A stretch of 58,245 nucleotides of DNA from Phoronis australis (lineage: Eukaryota; Phoronida; Phoronidae): NCBI GenBank assembly GCA_002633005.1, contig NMRA01000536.1:76195-134439 (forward strand), in the 5' to 3' direction. Numbering within the stretch: position 1 is the first letter of the stretch; every line of letters starts with the position of its first letter. Below the pieces are notes generated by a model. The model had not been told where the DNA came from, did no database searches, and saw only the letters and a program-made list of their open reading frames with translations. The translations under genes were made by a program, and so were the position numbers. Positions 1 to 9,625 of the stretch are shown here, in pieces.

Positions 1-229
1 GGTGGTCATGCGAAATTCCTTGCACAGATTGTCCTGTATATGCTAACACTCTAACACATATGTCTGCAAACATGTGGTGGCAGAATGATCTAACCGATTG
101 ACATGAATAAACAAAACAAAGAGCATTGTTTTTAGAGTGCTACAAAAGGGTGTGCAGCTATGGCTTGACACATGACTTGTTCCTAGCGCAAGTAGATAAC
201 GCCACGTTAACCAAACGACGTACAAGCAT
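1..229. other. no gene seen, left flank
   Basis: No coding pattern, splice-flanked exon or repeat similar to others in the window was seen here. It ends where the 21-bp minisatellite begins. Confidence 0.5.
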
Positions 230-502
230 GAAAATAATTTCCACCCGGGTGAAAATAATTTCCACCTAGGTTGAAATAGTTTCCACCCGGGTGAAAATAA
301 TTTTCACCTAGGTTGAAATAGTTTCCACCTGGGTGAAAATAATTTCCACCTAGGTTGAAATAATTTCCACCCGGGTGAAAATAATTTCCACCTAGGTTGA
401 AATAGTTTCCACCCGGGTGAAAATAGTTTCCACCCAGGTGAAAATAGTTTCCACCCAGGTGAAAATAGTTTCCACCTAGGTTGAATTATTTCCACCTAGG
501 TG
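230..502. repeat. 21-bp minisatellite of palindromic units (about 13 copies)
   Basis: Thirteen head-to-tail units of 21 bp, of the form gaaaataatttccacccgggt. Each unit has a palindromic centre: CACCCGGGTG in some and ACCTAGGT in others, with CCTGGG and CCCAGG intermediates. A CCTAGG unit is followed by tgaaat and a CCCGGG unit by gaaaat, so part of the array has a 42-bp higher-order period. The open frame through it encodes a WKLFSPG-like heptad, which simply follows from a period divisible by three; I do not regard it as a protein. Confidence 0.95.
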
Positions 503-649
503 GAAAATGAAAAATGAAAAAATATTTAAACAAAAGTAGCGATGATACTTTTGGGCCACCGTAGAATGGAGTGTTCGAAAAACAGGATTGCAGGAGTATT
601 TGTTTAAACTGGGAACAAATGAAAACATTAACGACCTCCTCCGAGGCAT

Positions 650-2232
650 CTCTCTACACGGTACTTCTAATATATTTAGATGGCTCGGAGCAGTCTTTGA
701 GGAAAACACTTCACATTTTAAACCATTTTGCAAAATATTCTGGTCTAAAGCCTAATCTGGAAAAAACAATTTGTATTTGGATAGGTTCTATGAAGGGTAG
801 CTATCAAAAATGTGCTGTGACGTAAAACTGAAATGGGCAACATCAGAATTCACTTTACTCGGTATTCCATTCTCCAGTGATTTAAATAAAATTTCCGACA
901 TTAATTTTAACAGCAAGCTTGGTGAAACAGAGAAGGCTATAGGCATGTGGGGAAAAAGAAACCGACACTTTTTGGAAGAATAACAGTTATGAGATCTATC
1001 ATTATGCCAAAACTCATTCATCTCAGTCTTCGGTCCCCTTCACAGGCCTTCCTGAAACAACTGATCACAATTTAAGTTTCTGCTGTTTTGTATGGAACGG
1101 TAAAACGGAAAAAATATGTCGTAAGATTATGGCTCAAGAGTACAATGTTGGCGGAGCTAGAATGATTGATGTCAGCTCTTTTATGAAAGCCATTAAACTA
1201 ACTTGGTTTCGAAGACTACTTTGTCAAAGTACTACAAGTCCATGGGCAGTTTTAGCAAATGGCCTGTTATCAAGAGTTTCAAAAAATTACTTAATGTTCG
1301 GGGATTTCTATTTTACAAAGATGTCCCAAATGACTTCTAATGTATTTTGGAAAGTCTTTCAATGTGTCCATGAATTCAGATTGTTAGTTCCCGAAAACTA
1401 TGGTATTTATCAGCCTCTATGGTTTAATTCGAGTATACTGATAGATAACAAACCTGTTTTATAAACGGTGATATCAAAAAGGCGTAACTCATGTACATGA
1501 CTTACTTGATTCTGATGGTTGTTTCCTTAATTATGAGGAGTTTTTTAATATAAAAAAATTTAACTTTACCCCTCAAGTAACTTTATTCAACGGTCTACGA
1601 AGCTCATTATATGCTAGCTGGAGTCATTTCAGAGAGGGAAAGCATCAAGTAATTTTACCGAGTCGTCCACGATACATTGAAGTTATTTTGGGAGATGTCA
1701 AAGGAGTAGATAAAATTTACCAAGTTATTGTCTCTCAGAATGGTGGAAAAACAGTGTCAAATGAAGTGGAGTAAAAAATTAAATCTCCCGGATACTGCAG
1801 AATGGTGATACAATGTTTTTCCTACATATATTCATTCACCGAAGATGTTTCTCTGAGATTGTTCCAGTTTAGGCTAGTTCATAGAATTATATCACGTAAT
1901 GAATTTTTATACATTAAGATTGGCGTAACTGAGAGCTCATTGTGCACTTTTTGCTTAAATGAAATTGAATCTATTGTCCATGTGTACTGGTCTTGTAACG
2001 TTACTCAGCAGTTTTGCACTAAATGTAAATAACTGGCTCTATGATGCTGTTGGGCATAGTTTAGAGCTGTCTATACAATCAGTTCTGTTTGGAGTTCAGG
2101 TTGAAACAGTTTTACGCAGTATGATTCTTTGCCTCGGAAAGTACCACATTTATAAACAAAGATTAAAGTGCAAATATCCCTGCATAATAATGTTTAAAAA
2201 GGAAGTTGCACTGTACATTTCCACTGAACGGT

Positions 2233-2277
<45 letters not shown>

Positions 2278-2488
2278 AACAAAATGAAGTATGGTGAATT
2301 TATAGAGCGCTGGCAAGGTCTTGAAATTGTTCGCTTATTCTGAATGAATCATAGCCTTTACTGTGTTTTTTTTCTTTTCCAATGTCAAATTACCTTTGTA
2401 CATATCAGCACTGTAAGTTAATACCTTAACTGTTCCTTGGCTGTGATTGTGTGATCTGTACCGTACCTATTATATTGAATAAAAAAAG
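650..2488 (+). mobile_element. 5'-truncated, frameshifted non-LTR retrotransposon (LINE) fragment
   Basis: Disrupted plus-strand frames reproduce the second half of a LINE ORF2. The part just after the lost YADD catalytic motif reads LDGSEQSL, then SGLKPNLEKT, at about 668-790. It continues as FTLLGIPFS and GRITVMRSIIMPKLIHL-like connection sequence to about 1030, a thumb-like segment at 1129-1461, and a C-terminal CTFC-x8-H-x4-C knuckle of the zf-RVT type at about 1940-2000. Frameshifts and stops separate these blocks. The 3' end is an A-rich tail after ttgaat at 2476-2488. The copy lacks its N-terminal endonuclease and half the reverse transcriptase, so it is dead. The L1/Tx1-like assignment is inferred from the terminal zinc knuckle. 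Confidence 0.85.
2233..2277. repeat. (CA)n/(TA)n compound microsatellite inside the LINE
   Basis: About 12 CA units run straight into about 11 TA units. The array interrupts the LINE coding frame: the frame before it reads TERYTHTHTH, while the LINE C-terminus (KYGEFIERWQGLEI) resumes in another frame after it. Expansion therefore happened after the LINE inserted. Confidence 0.95.
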
Positions 2489-2499
2489 ATTCACGGGGA

Positions 2500-2715
2500 A
2501 GGCTATGAATTGTGCATTTCGCAGAATTTTGGTAGTTCAAACAAAAAGTCCGAGAAAACGAGACAAAATCCACTCAAAAAGACACAACACACAATTCACA
2601 GGTCTGAACATGGTACCCAGTTTATTTAATCCTCTCCCTTTTTTGTTAGTAAAAGGTCCTAATTGTCAGAAATTCGAGCCCCCCCATATTAAAGGCTGGG
2701 TGCGGGCATGCAATA
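2500..2715 (-). repeat. G-run inverted-terminal repeat element, copy A
   Basis: Read on the minus strand from 2715 it begins with a cacccagccttt-like end, a run of seven Gs and ctcgaattt, then internal sequence shared with copies at 7345, 7955, 8965, 9370 and 49025. At 2502-2541 the internal stretch gaattgtgcatttcgc lies in the opposite orientation, so this copy is internally rearranged. No coding capacity is visible. It looks like a non-autonomous MITE. Confidence 0.75.
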
Positions 2716-3059
2716 AGACAGAGCGCCATCGAAAGGATGCCGCTTAAAGAACTTGAAGACAACTAATAGAGAATTACACAAAAGGAATATTTCTCATGGT
2801 GTACTTGTTGCCTTAGTATCATAACTGTTAACAAGAGCAACGCAGAGCGTTGAAATGCTCCCACAAATGCACCGCAAACGATTTGTTTCATATAAATGGA
2901 CATTAGCTGGCGCAAAAAACATCCAATCCATCTGAAAACGGGCACGTGTCATCACTTCCGTAATAGAAAGGTATTTACCAAATTTCCTAAATTTTTTTCA
3001 AGGAACTTCAGAGAGACAAATGAAAACAAAAAAATGAAATTGCCACTATATGGCACAGC

Positions 3060-3230
3060 GTTCGTTGCATGGCGGTGTTCTGTCGTTCAGCAACTTTTCC
3101 AGACGCGAGGGGTTTTGAACGTGCGATAACATCTGGCTCCTTTGTTAACTGCCCAGCTCAGTATTTTGTCTCGTATGATCACAAGCAGGCCAATTATCTC
3201 CCAGGCTTGAAACCTGGCAGAATGGATTCA
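3060..3230 (-). repeat. dispersed repeat B, copy 1
   Basis: The stretch with aactgcccagctcagt and ccaattatctcccaggctt is the reverse complement of sequence at 6995-7125 and a diverged match to 7175-7325. It is non-coding and multicopy in this window. All copies lie near G-run elements, so both may be parts of one larger element. Confidence 0.75.
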
Positions 3231-3928
3231 CTTAACTTCTGTTGTAGTTGGGCGATTTTGGTGATTAAAAAACAGAGGCGCTGGGTCTTGATGCTTTGAC
3301 AAGGGGCAAGTCCGTCTCAAGGCACTCTTATACATTACAAGACAAAAGTTATCAGAAAAAATACTATTTTCCCCATCAGACAGGCTAATTCTGTGAAAAG
3401 CAAAAATTACAAGTAAAAACTATCAGGGTGGCAAGATTCTACAAAGTGGCTTAGTCACCTTACTAACATTCCTGTTAATTCTCATTCATTCTCAGCCACC
3501 AGGGGACACTACTCTCCTGACAAAGCAGTTTCCCCACAGCCAACATGAATTCCAGGCCATTTCATCTGAATCCTTTTGTTTGGTTTGTACCTTGTTGACA
3601 AAATACAAATACTCTTGATGTAGCCAGACTACAAACTTTAACGACAAAAACTGCCAAATTGTGGGGTAGAAATCTAGAGGAAGGAATCAAATCTTAACAA
3701 CACACAAGTGATCTAAGAGACAGCAATCGTGTATCTGGAACTTCTTGTAAGTCTACAAACATTTGCAATATTGCACTATTTGGTGAGGTCGGTGTAAATA
3801 GGTATCTAACTGCAGATCAATGGCAAATGGTCTAAAGCTGCCAACAAACAGTCCCATTGTCTTTCATAAGCGTTCTTATACCACTATTTTAAGTTCATCA
3901 GCCAACATCAAGAACACCAATGCAGTCA
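3231..3928. repeat. dispersed repeat C fragment and 3' flank of zinc-finger gene 1
   Basis: About 3310-3500 (tacattacaagacaaaag ... gtggcttagtcacctta ... tctcattcattctcagcc) is a diverged inverse match to 38240-38470, and parts recur at 11100-11260. The remainder to 3928 is downstream flank or 3' UTR of the minus-strand zinc-finger gene. No other gene is seen. Confidence 0.5.
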
Positions 3929-5983
3929 TCAGTCTCCACCCAGATGCATGTTTTTCAAGTGTTTCACATGACCTTCCTTGCACTTAAAACATTTTCCACA
4001 CACACTGCACTTGTATGGTTTCCCACTGGTGTGTGTTTTTTGATGCCCAATGAGTCCGTTGGTTCTTTTGAAAGACTTTCCGCACTCTGTGCAGCTGTAT
4101 GGTCTCTCCTCAGTATGTATCCGTGAGTGTGAAACAAGATCACTGTTCCTTCTAAAGGACTTTCCACACACAGCGCAAGAGACAGGTCTTTCATCTCTGT
4201 GCATTTTTAAGTGGACAGTAAGACCTCCTTTCTGATTGAAAGATTTCCCACACACTGAACAAATAAAAGGTTTCTCAGCAGTGTGTAACCTCAAGTGAGT
4301 GGAAAGACCACCCCTTTGTGTGAAAGACTTTCCACACACGGTGCACCTGTAGGGTCTCTCGCCAGTGTGTGTTCTAGAGTGAACGACAAGATCTCCGCTT
4401 AAGTTAAAAGACTTTCCACACACAATACACACGTACGGCCTTTCACCAGAGTGTGTTCTTGTGTGGATAACAAGATCCCTTTTTTGGCAAAAAGATTTTT
4501 CACACTCAGTGCATTCAAAAGGTCTTACACTCATGTGTATTTTTGAGTGAGTTATAAGAGAACTGCTTAGTTTAAAAGACTTTTCACATACAGGACACTT
4601 GTATGGTCTCTCACCAGAATGTATCCCTCTAATGTGACAAGTAAGATCATACTTCCTCTTGAAAGACTTTGTGCACAGGGAACATTTGAATGGTCTCTCG
4701 GCACTGTGAGTTCTTGAGTGAACGATAAGTTCACCATTTAGTTTAAAAGACTTTCCGCACGCAATACACGCATACGGTTTTTCACCAGTGTGTGTTCTTG
4801 TGTGAATGGCAAGAACCTTTTTTTGGCAAAAAGACTTTTCACACACAGTGCACTTAAAAGGTCTTTCACTCATGTGTGTTTTTGAGTGAAGAGTAAGCGC
4901 ATCTCTTAGTTTAAAAGACTTTCCACATACAGCACACTTGTATGGCCTCTCACCAGAGTGTATCCCTTTAATGTGACAAGCGAGAGTATACATACGCTTA
5001 AAAGATTTCGTGCACAGCGTACATTTGAATATTCTTTCACTAGAGGTCTGTTCACCATAATGTGTCCTTACGTGTTTAATAAGACTGCAGTTATGTTTAA
5101 AGCACTTTCCACACACAGAACATGGGTATCGGCTCTCACTAGAATGGGTTCTTATGTGATGAGCGAGTTCATGGTTTTCATTAAATGACTGCGCAAAAAT
5201 AGTGCAGCTATACGATTTTGGACCACTGTGCGTTTTTGTGTGCACACCTAGACTACATCTGCTTGGAAACGACATGCGACAGAAAGTACATTGGTATAGC
5301 TTTTCCACAGAATACCCAGTTAAATGCTCCTCCAGCTGGTTGTGATTTGTAAATACCTGCCCACATTCAATACAGTGGCACTGCTGGGCAGTACAAGAGT
5401 TGTCCACCACTATAGGCATTTCAGTCACATCATCACTTATCATGGCCGTATGTTCATCACATTCTAATTTGAACTCAGTTGGTACAAATAGTTTTCTACC
5501 AACGCGGCACTCGACGCCAACATAATTGGCCAAGTTTTCATCCACCTCCTCCTTGATGCAATGATTCTCACCAAATTGTTCACGTTTAATGCCAACAGCG
5601 TTAGTTCCATGACACTCTAAACCAAAACTCACATTCAGGGTGTCTATGCAACCATAGCTATCCGCATGACATTTGGTCATAACTGACTTACGATCTTCAG
5701 TGCACACCTCTTGCTCACCATAATCAGCCAATTCCTCTTTTACTTCCCCCTTGATGCAATAATCTTGTTCACTCTCTCGACTTCCACTTTCACCAACATG
5801 ATTCCTATTTAAGTCACCATTCAGTTCCTCCTTGATCCAGCAATCCTCTGCACTCTGGCTCTTTGCACTGCCAACGGTATCAACCCCAAAGTATTCAAAG
5901 CCTCGACCGACATCTGGTATTTTAGCATGGTTTTCCTTGAACTCCCCGAAAGCAACGTCTGAGAAACCTTGTGCTGATGCCAT
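3929..5983 (-). CDS. C2H2 zinc-finger protein 1 (684 aa, 17 finger modules)
   Basis: Probable nuclear DNA-binding transcription factor. The coding region is one uninterrupted exon with ATG at 5983 and TGA at 3929. The same exon extends upstream to an acceptor after 6014 (tatttccag). Roughly the first 200 residues are acidic and finger-free, with repeated modules of the VGSA...CIKEELN type. They contain IKEE, VKEE, IKRE and FKLE, all matching the SUMO consensus. Seventeen C2H2 modules follow, joined mostly by TGERP-type linkers. Finger 1 ends in Tyr instead of the second His and finger 3 has Phe for the second Cys, so about 15 can bind zinc canonically. Fingers 5-8 and 9-12 are a duplicated four-finger block, each starting with an unusual HIKGIH/HIRGIH spacing. 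No KRAB, SCAN, BTB or ZAD domain is seen. Targets are unknown. Paralogs lie at 12491 and 22867 in the same orientation. Confidence 0.95.
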   Translation of the reverse strand: MASAQGFSDVAFGEFKENHAKIPDVGRGFEYFGVDTVGSAKSQSAEDCWIKEELNGDLNRNHVGESGSRESEQDYCIKGEVKEELADYGEQEVCTEDRKSVMTKCHADSYGCIDTLNVSFGLECHGTNAVGIKREQFGENHCIKEEVDENLANYVGVECRVGRKLFVPTEFKLECDEHTAMISDDVTEMPIVVDNSCTAQQCHCIECGQVFTNHNQLEEHLTGYSVEKLYQCTFCRMSFPSRCSLGVHTKTHSGPKSYSCTIFAQSFNENHELAHHIRTHSSESRYPCSVCGKCFKHNCSLIKHVRTHYGEQTSSERIFKCTLCTKSFKRMYTLACHIKGIHSGERPYKCAVCGKSFKLRDALTLHSKTHMSERPFKCTVCEKSFCQKKVLAIHTRTHTGEKPYACIACGKSFKLNGELIVHSRTHSAERPFKCSLCTKSFKRKYDLTCHIRGIHSGERPYKCPVCEKSFKLSSSLITHSKIHMSVRPFECTECEKSFCQKRDLVIHTRTHSGERPYVCIVCGKSFNLSGDLVVHSRTHTGERPYRCTVCGKSFTQRGGLSTHLRLHTAEKPFICSVCGKSFNQKGGLTVHLKMHRDERPVSCAVCGKSFRRNSDLVSHSRIHTEERPYSCTECGKSFKRTNGLIGHQKTHTSGKPYKCSVCGKCFKCKEGHVKHLKNMHLGGD

Positions 5984-5984
5984 T

Positions 5985-6002
5985 TCAAAAAGCTTTTCTC
6001 AT
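5985..6002 (-). promoter_or_regulatory. minimal uORF in the zinc-finger gene 1 leader
   Basis: An upstream ATG at 6002 opens a five-codon frame (MRKAF) ending in TGA one nucleotide before the main ATG at 5983. It lies in the same exon as the coding region, after the acceptor at 6014. The homologous position in gene 2 has a seven-codon uORF overlapping the main ATG; in gene 3 the ATG is ACG. Translation of the main ORF would need leaky scanning or reinitiation. Confidence 0.6.
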
Positions 6003-6014
6003 TGATGATAACAC

Positions 6015-6994
6015 CTGGAAATAGAAGTACAAAGGCATTTGCCATATGCTGACCAACTGAACTGAAACTGAAACTTAAACAGTAAAGAGATAAAAGTTCA
6101 ATAAACTTGAATAATCAATTAACTTTGAAAAAAATGAGGAGAAAAGGTATCAGTTGTGGGTAGAGTAAGTGCGCTGCCTTTGTGTGTGTTTGAAAATGTC
6201 AACAATTGCTAATAGCTTAGCAAAAAGTCCAGGGCTCGACAGAATAAGCTGCAGGTAGCATTTGCGACCTGACATTTGGAAATGCGAAAAAGAAAAAGTT
6301 TCATAACGGGAGTATTTGTTTGAGTTGGAAGAACTTAAACACATCGACAACCTCCTAAGGTGTTCGTCTATGCGCAAAAGGTAGTTATAACAACGTGACT
6401 TTGATGGTTTAGTCGGTGCGAGGCATAATTCGCCGAAAAGCTTCCGGCGTACAGAGCGCTTATAGCCTCTACATCGCCTCTGGTTCGGGCCAACAGAGGC
6501 GATGGTCATTGCCTAAGACGGAGATTGTCTACTGACACACTTACTTTGTACTGCAAGTGCAAGTCAAGAGAAGACTACATACTACTGCTAAAGAAAGTGA
6601 TGATGACGATGAAGGTAAAGAAGCACAAAATTTCATGAAACCATTCTTCATCGGGAACCGATTCACTCGTACAAGCATGTTCTAGTGATCCTTTGCCTAT
6701 GTCTGTCGACTCTTCAGAAAATGCCCTGCGCCAAGGCAACAATTCTAGTATTAGTGGTGTTCCCGGACAATACTACACCTAAACAGTGTTTGTCTTCAAA
6801 CAGTGTTACTTATTACACCTAATCTGTGTAGTAGATGTAAAAACAGTCACTATACTTTTCCACGCACAAATACACCTCGCAACGCACACACATCAATTTT
6901 GGGCGCCGCTTGCATCCCGTCTAAACGGATTACCAACGCACTGGGTTTGATTGTTACGCGTACGGTAATAGCGTGCAACCACCATACGTTTCCT
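6015..6994. other. intergenic/intronic, decayed repeat pieces
   Basis: This should hold the 5' intron and promoter of zinc-finger gene 1, but I could not identify the non-coding first exon. A short piece near 6309 (gagtatttgtttgagttgg) resembles 594-620. The stretch aattctagtattagtggtg near 6740 recurs near 28210. No supported gene. Confidence 0.4.
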
Positions 6995-7125
6995 TTGAAG
7001 CCTGGGAGATAATTGGCCTGCGGGGAAAAAAGACTGAGCTGGGCAGTTAACAAAAGAGCCAGATGTTATCGCACGTTCGACACCCCTCACGTCTGGAAAA
7101 GTTGAACGACAGAACGCTGTAATGA
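6995..7125 (+). repeat. dispersed repeat B, copy 2
   Basis: It carries agcctgggagataattggcc and gagctgggcagttaac, then gccagatgttatcgcacgtt, and is the reverse complement of 3060-3230. It is followed by a second, more diverged copy. Confidence 0.75.
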
Positions 7126-7174
7126 ATTAAAACAGACACCAATTCACGAGTTTGACTGTGTTAACACCTGGTCT

Positions 7175-7325
7175 GTAATAAGCCTGGAAGATAAGTGGCC
7201 TACTTAATTGTTGTCATAACAGACAAAAGAGTGTGCTTGGCAGTTAACAAAGAAGCTAGATGATTATCACACGCTCAGAACCCCCTATGTCTGGTAATGT
7301 CACTGAACGGGAAAACGCTGTCATG
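7175..7325 (+). repeat. dispersed repeat B, copy 3
   Basis: A diverged direct copy of 6995-7125 (taagcctggaagataagtgg, cttggcagttaacaaag, gaacgggaaaacgctgtcat). It runs into a G-run element copy at 7345. Confidence 0.7.
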
Positions 7326-7344
7326 TCCTTACAGAACTTGATGC

Positions 7345-7500
7345 GTATGGTCACGGCTATGAATTGTGCCTTTCGCCGAATTTTAGTTATAGGTAGCTCC
7401 GGCTGCCTTTTTAGTGGACTTTTGTCTCGTTCTCTTTTTTTCGGAGTTCTTGTTTCTCTGAGCCCCCGCCGGAGCCCACCTGCGGGTGCGCGCATGGCGA
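7345..7500 (+). repeat. G-run inverted-terminal element, copy B (3' part)
   Basis: Starts at ggctatgaattgtgcctttc, contains ctttttagtggacttttgtc, and ends in gagccccc...gggtgcgcgcatg. This end is the inverted counterpart of the catgcgcgcacccagcc end of other copies, which shows the element has terminal inverted repeats. Confidence 0.75.
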
Positions 7501-7954
7501 ACACACCTGTTTAGTGTACAATTTCCAAAGTAAAAAACGAACACTAAAGCAAACCGCCGGATCAACATGACTGTTTTTAAAATTGAAAAATGACCCAAAA
7601 TTAGCCGTCTTTGAATTTTGGTGAAATCGTTGCTGCGTAGTCGGTGACCATTATAATTTTGCAGTACCGATTACGATAGGTTAGCATGCAACGGGGCGCG
7701 GGGCCGGGCGGTTGTCAGTTTAAGACCACCGTACGGCACGTAAGGGCGTAAGCTGGGGACATTGTTGACGCACTACACGAAAAGGTCATTTTCTCTGCCG
7801 GGAGTATACCTGTTCCAGAACTAAAAGGCTTTTTGTAGCCTCTCCCATTTCGTCTATAATTCGAATAGATCACAAAAACGTGGAAGCAGTCCTATTTTCC
7901 GTACTATACTGGCGGGAAACTGAAGGTTTTCGACCATCTAGTAAGAAAGTGTTG
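7501..7954. other. no gene seen
   Basis: Unassigned sequence between two copies of the G-run element. No coding pattern or recognisable repeat. Confidence 0.4.
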
Positions 7955-8180
7955 ACATGCATGCAGTGCGCGCACCCAGCCTTCGATATAAGGGGGGGCT
8001 CGAATTCCCGACGTTGTGAACCGTTTGCTAACCGTAAAGGGAGCGGGCGGAGTAAAAAAAAGGAGCAACTCTGCGAATTGCGCGTTTGCGCTTATTTAGT
8101 GGACCTTAGTCCCATTTGTTCGGACTTCTTGTCTCGGCGGTGGACCTTTTTGCCCACTTCGAACCCCCCCCCNCTCGATT
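7955..8180 (+). repeat. G-run inverted-terminal element, copy C
   Basis: Begins gcgcgcacccagccttcgat, G-run, ctcgaattcccgac, and ends cctttttgcccacttcgaac with a C-run. The single unresolved base at 8173 lies in the terminal C-run, so it is probably homopolymer uncertainty. Confidence 0.8.
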
Positions 8181-8964
8181 TCACACTTAGCAAGACTAAA
8201 GATCGGCCGAGTAACACAGTAGCAGTCAGATTTAGGGGGAGAGGGGGGCAGGGGACTACCTCCTCTAAGACCGCCAATATCCGAAAATACAAGAAATAAC
8301 AAGCCGAGCTACCTCCGATACGTAGCCGAGACAAATGTGATGTACAACGCCGATTGAGCACCGTCATTAGTGATTTCAGTCACAGGCAAACACTGAGGGG
8401 GACGTGCGGCCGTTTTGGTCGGGCAGTGACCACCACATGAGCCCTGGTGCAGCATGTATCCGCGGCGCTGGGCTCCTGTCCGAGTACTGTCACACCCCCG
8501 GGGTGTCATTCAAAGCTCAGGGTCCACAGCTCTCTCCAACCCTAGTGATTTTTTCCGCTCCCGGCCATACCCTTAATTTTTGCCCCGACCTGCACCCTCC
8601 TAATTGCTAGGTCAGTGCAATTCTAAAATCAACCATCTGGATGCTTCTCTGCAATTTATTCCCTGCTTCTGGGCAATTACGTTGCTTGTGTACCCCGCAC
8701 TGGCTGCTGATGTTATCTTTCAAGCTTGGGGCTACCATTACAAGTACGTATTCTTCTGCTTCTCATTAATTTTACTGCCAAGATGCTAACGTCCGGCTTA
8801 AACTTTAACTGGAAAAAATTTGCAGACGAAATAACAAAGCGAAAGAGATCCGTGACCGAAATTTCTGAACCACTTTGGTTTGTCATGATATGTACATATC
8901 GCCAGTCTACCGCATCCTTGATACGCACTCTTTTAAATTTTGTACTTGGATAACGCAGCATGAA
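8181..8964. other. no gene seen
   Basis: No convincing exon, domain or repeat was recognised between G-run copies C and D. Confidence 0.4.
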
Positions 8965-9235
8965 GATGTTTACATGCGGGCACTCAGCCTAAAAATGGGG
9001 GGGCTCGAATTTTGAGAATGTGCACCTTTAAGTTACTGAAAACAAAAAACGAGGAACGTACAAGGCTGTGAATTGTGCATTCGCCGAATTTTGGTAGTTC
9101 CTGCCTTTTTAGTGGACTTTTGTCACGTTTTCTACTTTTCTGACTTTTTGTTTCTCTGAGGCGTACCTTTTTGCCCACTTCGCCAAATGGGGGACTCCTT
9201 CGAGCCCCCGAGCACCCCCCCCCTCGGATGCGCTC
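8965..9235 (+). repeat. G-run inverted-terminal element, copy D
   Basis: Nearly full length. It starts catgcgggcactcagcct, then a G-run and ctcgaattttgag. Internally it has gctgtgaattgtgcattcgc and ctttttagtggacttttgtc, ending cttcgagcccccgagc and a C-run followed by gatgcgctcatgg. The two ends are imperfect inverted repeats. Confidence 0.8.
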
Positions 9236-9369
9236 ATGGTTTATAAAGCTTCAAGTCTGACTTGAGAGATTGTTAGACCTGGCGTGTTGTCAAGATGTAA
9301 CGTTGTGAATAGTTATAGTTGGTTAATGACAAAGGGTAACATTTGACAATAGTTAACACCCTAAAATAC

Positions 9370-9625
9370 ATATACATCATGCGCGCATCCAGCCTTTAAT
9401 ATTGGGGGGGCTCGAATTTCCAACGATGCGGACCTTTTACCGACAAAAAAGCCACAGGACTAAAAAAAAAAACGGGGTACCATGTCCAGAGCTGTGAATT
9501 GCGCGTTTTCGCCTTTTTAGTGGACTTTTTGTCTCGTTTTCTCTGACATTTTGTTTCTCTGATGTGAATCTTTTTGTCCACTTCGCCAAATGGGGGGCTC
9601 GTTTGAGCCCCCCCCAACCTAAAAA
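9370..9625 (+). repeat. G-run inverted-terminal element, copy E
   Basis: Starts catgcgcgcatccagccttt, G-run, ctcgaatttccaacg, and ends gcttcgccaaatgggg-type sequence, ctcgtttgagccccccc. It aligns through its whole length with copy D and with the inverse of copy A. Confidence 0.8.

Noticed and set aside
304-495. Open frame of WKLFSPG heptads in the minisatellite
   Set aside because: The unit length is a multiple of three, so an open frame is automatic. There is no start context, promoter or family similarity.
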